Shown: positions 59,482-64,000 of the stretch, piece by piece
How the letters are laid out: each line of letters opens with the position of its first letter
How positions within the stretch are numbered: position 1 is the stretch's first letter
Assembly (NCBI GenBank): GCA_963920665.1
Contig: OY987272.1
Coordinates: forward strand, 10,049,001 to 10,113,000
DNA length: 64,000 nucleotides
Direction of reading: 5' to 3'
Source: Straminergon stramineum
Taxonomy: Eukaryota > Streptophyta > Bryopsida > Hypnales > Calliergonaceae
Position numbers and translations under genes: made by a program
The notes under the pieces: generated by a model
Database searches by the model: none
Seen by the model: only the letters and a program-made list of their open reading frames with translations
What the model was told of the DNA's origin: nothing

Positions 59482-60281
59482 GGGCCTCTTCACACTATGG
59501 CCGTCCAAATCGAGAGGTCGTGGGATTGAGTGGCCAAACTTTGGTGAGAGTCCAAGAAAATGAGCAATAAATAGGCCAAAAAAACTAGGAATTGGAGCCT
59601 TCGGCTAGCCATAGTGTGAAACCTCCAAAGGCCAAAGTCCAAAGTCCAAGCCCAAAGTCCAAACCTATTCCATTTTTTCGACTTCTAATCCATCCAATTT
59701 CTGAAATTTTCAATAAATTGTCACCCATGTGACAAAATTTTCAAGCAAAAGGTTAAAAAAACATGAGAAAGGAGTCAAAAATGGCCTTGGAAAAATAATT
59801 ACAGCACATGCTCTCATCATTAAACAAGGAATATGAAGGATATAAATGGAATAAAAAGGTGGCATTAAACATTGAAGGGAAGTAGGTTCATAGAATGCAA
59901 AGACTCCCCATTATAATGGTGGAGACTAGGGTTCAAACCCCAATGAGGACACAAATAAACAAATAAACAAGGGAGGGCATCCTACCTACCTATTTCTACG
60001 AAAACAGTCCGATCTCATGGTTGAGATTTTGTCAGATTCTGAAAAAAACTTGACGGACTCTCGATTAGAGTTTTGGTCGGCCAGAAGTGGAGACCCAAAC
60101 TCTAATTGAGAGTCCGTCGCCATGTAGGCATTTGGTTGCCATGTAGGCAGACAAGTGGGTGACGGATTTTGGATTGTGCCTCCTTGTGTGAAGGCTCGAG
60201 AGGCCGAACTCTTGGGTTTCTGTAATCTCATTGGCTGAAATCGACGAACTCTCAACCTTGTGCCGTAGTGTGAAGTGGCCC
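59482..60281. mobile_element. Tourist-like (PIF/Harbinger) MITE with GGGCC ends and TTA duplication
   Basis: Left: TTA (59479-59481) then GGGCCTCTTCACACTATGGC. Right: GCCGTAGTGTGAAGTGGCCC then TTA (60282-60284). A 3-bp TTA duplication with GGGCC ends is typical of Tourist elements. An extra internal copy of the end (GCCATAGTGTGAAACC near 59605-59620) suggests nesting or a composite. A strong hairpin lies at 60052-60118 (arms GACGGACTCTC...). Non-coding, 800 bp. Confidence 0.75.
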
Positions 60282-60284
60282 TTA

Positions 60285-61332
60285 GTACTACAACTAATGT
60301 GAACTTATGGCTTAGTAACACTAGGGGAGGCAACCCATCTCTGACCACTTAAGCAAATACATGTATGAGCAAGGGAGTTTTTTAAGAGTGGGAAATTTTC
60401 TCATGTGTAGAAATAGAGTTTATAAGATTTCCATAATTTTCAGATTTTTATTTCTCAAAACAAAATTATTATGAATTTTTAGTTGAAGATTCTGTTCCAC
60501 CCCATATTGGTCATACATACCTTCCTCTTTCTGACCAAGGGTTGGTTGCAAAATCCAACAAGGGTTGGTTTGAATATTGAGAGTGTTGTAGCCAATCATA
60601 ATGCACCACAACTACGTCAGGAACTGTGCCAACATTAATCATGTTAATCACCTCTTGATTGAAATTACTATACCTTACACTACCATAATGGGGGAGTGAT
60701 CAAGAATGGGTTGCCTCCCCTAGTGGGGTTGGCTCCGAATGTAAATGGATTTCTTGCAAAAAAAATGCTCAAAGTTCTACTATTCATTATGTCTTTTTTT
60801 GCTATGTAGTCTTTTGGAATAATTTCTTGTATGTATGTTTTTGAATAATTCTTTGTGAAAGCTATAGCATGCCTTTGTGAACTATAGACACCTATTGTAC
60901 CTCACTAACACTACATTGGTTTGTTGTGTTGTTGAGACGAGTACAAGTGAAGTCCACAACTTTTCAAAATTTGTAAAGTTATGCTTATAACACCCGATTT
61001 TTTCTCCAAAATGTTCATCGATTCCTTTTAGCACAAAGGGATTGACTCAGATTCTAAATATTATGTTTAGTTGGTTTATGAAACTTTGCATATGTATTGG
61101 AACTACTCTCTGGATATTGGAAGACTTGTTGTCTTTGTTGTGATTTATAATACCTGCAAACTATATAAAACAATATAGAATTGAAAATCATGTTTATCAA
61201 GACTTCCTGCTCATTTCTTTTGAATAAAAGAGATGCATGGATTGATTGATTGAATGAGACATGGTCGAGTAGGCTAAAGGAGGCGACCCCTTTCCAATCA
61301 CCTCCCATTTTCGCCATGTAGACTATATTTCT
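60285..61332. other. AT-rich intergenic DNA
   Basis: No gene or repeat boundary recognised. Confidence 0.5.
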
Positions 61333-61336
61333 TTAA

Positions 61337-61972
61337 CCCCTAAATGCCCAAGGCATTAGATTTTGGCGTTTCAAAAACTTTGAAGTTAAGTAAAACCCAA
61401 CCAAATTGCTATTATTAGTAGTTTATATTTTTGGAGAATTCTTTTTGAAGTCTAGTTTTAGGATCAAAAAGTTGATCTGAAAAATAATGGATTATGATTT
61501 TTCTATTGACGATTTAGTGCAAGGATGCCCATTGCAATCTTGACTTCCCATAGTGTTGAGGGCTCTTGGAAATGAGCCTCAAATACACTAGATCTTGGAG
61601 GAAAAATCACATTCAAAATTCATTAAAAAAAAATGTAGAATAGATTTTGAAAAGTCATGAATTGATTGGGGTTGTGCATGCTAGGCCCTGTAACCTCATT
61701 TTTTTTAGTGACCAACTTTTTAGAGTTGACATGCAAAAAGTGAATTGAAAAATCTTCACAGTTTTTACACCCTCATGATCAAACATTATAATCTTTCAAT
61801 TTGTAAGTAATATTGTTATGTTTTCTTTTCCTATGTGATCTCTAACATGTCTAGTTTGAATTTCTACAGTTACAATTCAAAAGAAATTGGTACAACTTAT
61901 GAAAATGTTGACTTTTTATTCAATTAAGAGCAAATTTCAAGGAGCTCCAAACAGGCCTTGGGCATTTAGGGG
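61337..61972. mobile_element. TTAA/CCCC-ended element (E6) with perfect 18-bp inverted ends
   Basis: Left: TTAA (61333-61336) then CCCCTAAATGCCCAAGGC. Right: GCCTTGGGCATTTAGGGG then TTCA, one change from TTAA. The 18-bp ends are identical, the best-preserved of the TTAA set. Length 636 bp, no coding capacity. Confidence 0.7.
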
Positions 61973-62630
61973 TTCAGATCAGGTAGTCAGGAGTGATGAT
62001 TAATTTTGGCATAGTTCCCAATGTAATTGTAGCACATTATGATTGACTATAGAACTGTTTATATTGCAACAAGCCCTTGGTCGATTTTGAAACTAGCCCC
62101 TAGTTGGAAATACAAAAATCTATATTATCAATATGGGTCGATTAGAATCTTAAGCTAAAAAATTCATGGTAATTATTTTTTGAGAAATAAAATTATAAAA
62201 AAAATATTGAATCCTTCCCAACTCTATTTCTGTACACAGGAAAATTTCCCCACTCGAGAATTCCACACTTCATATATGCGTAATTGCTTAAGTGGTTGGT
62301 TAATGGGTTGTATGCCTTAATGGTCCTTCACATGAACCAAAAGGTATTAATAGTGATTTTTTTCCCATGGATCAAATAATCAGATTGGGATAGATTGGTA
62401 TACTAGAAAACCAATTGACATCAGTAGACTTGCAATGTAAACTGATTGTAATTTGATGCATGACAAAAGGCTATTAAAATATTCTTTATGGCACTTTAAC
62501 AACGAATGAAAAGGAAAGTTTGCACGTATTGAATTGGCTTGTATAGCAAGTCAAAAGAAAAAGGAGTCAGAATTGTACCTTGAAAGTTTCAAGGATGGAC
62601 AGACTAGAAAAGTTTGGTTTGTTTGATATA

Positions 62631-63148
62631 AGGTAAACCAGCCCATGACAGGCAGAATGGCTGGTTTGCTATGTTCACATTTTTGAGAATTTAAAAAAAA
62701 TCCATATAAAGATAAACATGAGAAATGCTGAGAGCAATTGAAATTATATTTTTTTGAAAAATTATCAATTTGTTATGATTTTTTGAAGTGTACAACCCAA
62801 TCAGACCAACAGAGTCTGTAGACTACCCCAAATCAGCAAAAAGGGTTTGCATAATGGTCATCTTACCCCCTAAAGCAGTCACAATATTTTCTAACATGGC
62901 CATGACATGAAAGAATAAAAAAATAACTTTTTATGACCAATTTACACTAGAATGATGTAAGAGCCCTATGACAGTCACTAATAACTCCATGACCATCTCC
63001 CAAGACAAAATTATGGCCACAAATCAATCTAATGTAGTCAGAATCTCATTTCTTAGCAAAAATTTTTCTTGGGTTGATGTAAGACTCTAATGGGTGGTTT
63101 TCTAGATGACTGCATTAGGCAATTTGCCTGTCATGGGCTAGTTTATCT
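62631..63148. mobile_element. TA-flanked MITE with AGGTAAAC ends, second copy
   Basis: Left TA then AGGTAAACCAGCCCATGACA; right, opposite strand, TA then AGATAAACTAGCCCATGACA, about 30 bp of inverted repeat with few mismatches. 518 bp. Shares ends and an internal block with 22454-22996. Confidence 0.65.
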
Positions 63149-63149
63149 T

Positions 63150-63365
63150 AGTGAGATCTTTGGAACCATGTGTCCCTTGGTTGCATTCTTGATATTGTTA
63201 AAAGCTCTCTACAAGGAAAAATGCACAAGTTTGGTTTTGTGACCTTTGGACCTATGATGTGAAAGTTATTGAATTTCAAAGTTTTCATAAATTAAAAAAT
63301 TACTTCTGGTTTTATTTTATTATATTGTAGCAACAACACAAGACAACACAAGCACACTAGTTGCC
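63150..63365 (+). repeat. Third copy of the dispersed repeat seen at 3950-4350
   Basis: Shares AGTGAGATCT, GTGAAAGTTATTGAATTT, AAATTAAAAAATTACTT and a CACAAGACA-type tail with the two copies near 4 kb. It directly abuts the preceding MITE. Confidence 0.5.
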
Positions 63366-64000
63366 TCTAAGTATGCACGGTAGTTCAATCCTAGTTGCCG
63401 ACTCACAATATGTGGGTACATAATCATGATGCAAACCATTTTTGTATACATGGCAGTTAGTTATTGGAAACAAAGAGGTAGATTATTTTCCATAACTTGG
63501 GGTGCTTTAGCATTATAATACCCAACAAGTAGCAAAATAGCATATAAGTTAGTAGGCCCAATGCATAATTACTTTTGAGCCCCTTTTCATGTGGGCTAGG
63601 GAGGATTGCCCCCCTTCTTGCTCTAGCTAAGGGTAAATGTAAAAATTGCCCCCTACTTTGTGCCATGTAAATTTTCTATTTCTTCATCTCTCTAAGCTAA
63701 TTTAAATTATTTGATTGCAAATATGAACTTAGAATTTACAAATTTTTTCATAGGTGGAAAAATAAAAAATTTCAATATTTTTTACAAGGATAAAATACGG
63801 GGCAATAAAAGGATCAATCCTACCTAGCTAATCATGTGGCCTTACTAGCATCTATTAGAATTTGTGTTGGTTGTTGGACTTTACTTTGAAGTGATTCTAA
63901 AATCATTTATAATCTTGAACTAGGCTTAGACCAAAACAGTTATGGTTAACAATAAATTGAACATTTCAAGAACCTTCAGGCAAAAGAAGTTTTGTGTGAC
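63366..64000. other. AT-rich DNA at the right edge
   Basis: Nothing recognisable. A short C-rich frame on the minus strand (63457-63666) has no protein similarity that I can see. Confidence 0.5.

Noticed and set aside
59925..59945. B-box-like GGTTCAAACCCC at about 59930
   Set aside because: No acceptable A box at the expected distance upstream, so no SINE or tRNA call is justified.
62866..62880. TTACCCCCTAAAG, similar to the TTAA-element ends
   Set aside because: TTAA is not intact, there is no partner, and it lies inside another MITE.

Overview
The window looks like nuclear DNA of a land plant. Its genes have spliceosomal introns (GT..AG), and the set includes a cellulose synthase-like D protein, a GIL1/IRKI-type coiled-coil protein, an L-type lectin receptor-kinase relic, PIF/Harbinger and Ty3/gypsy remains, CACTA and Stowaway-type MITEs, and a telo-box next to a translation gene. 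Very AT-rich intergenic DNA around compact GC-rich exons and wide gene spacing would fit a seed-free plant (moss, other bryophyte or lycophyte). That placement is a guess from general character, not from a search.

Layout. 1-1414 (+): last exons of GINS subunit PSF3, which enters from the left edge. 4884-7340 (-): intact intronless gene for an 818-residue GIL1/IRKI-like protein. 7341-17284: non-coding DNA with tandem repeats and MITEs. 17285-20468 (-): complete seven-exon peptidyl-tRNA hydrolase 2 gene (198 residues by my splice model). 20.6-37.6 kb: repeat-rich, no gene I can recognise, with a dense cluster of fold-back elements and pol III-like units at 28.9-31.0 kb. 38845-42934 (+): intact two-exon CSLD gene (1165 residues). 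About 43.8-48.8 kb: decayed PIF/Harbinger element with transposase and convergent Myb/SANT-like relics. 49.7-51.3 kb: gypsy reverse-transcriptase relic split by a solo LTR. 51.4-55.9 kb (-): decayed L-type lectin receptor-like kinase. 57-64 kb: MITEs and other repeats.

Four genes look functional: PSF3 (replicative helicase), GIL1/IRKI-like, PTH2 (release of stalled peptidyl-tRNA) and CSLD (beta-glucan synthesis in the wall of tip-growing cells). They are independent plant genes, not a cluster or operon.

The most unexpected pattern is a set of at least nine non-autonomous elements, 200-930 bp long, whose ends read TTAA-CCC(C/T)...(A/G)GGG-TTAA. One family has three copies (25.1, 37.6 and 57.2 kb) and a second has two (13.1 and 57.5 kb). 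A TTAA target duplication with CCC ends is the hallmark of piggyBac transposons, which are not usually described from land plants. Other points of interest are a 5 x 64-bp tandem array that copies the PTH2 exon-1 splice donor, and mobile-element genes whose damage consists almost only of C-to-T/G-to-A changes without frameshifts.
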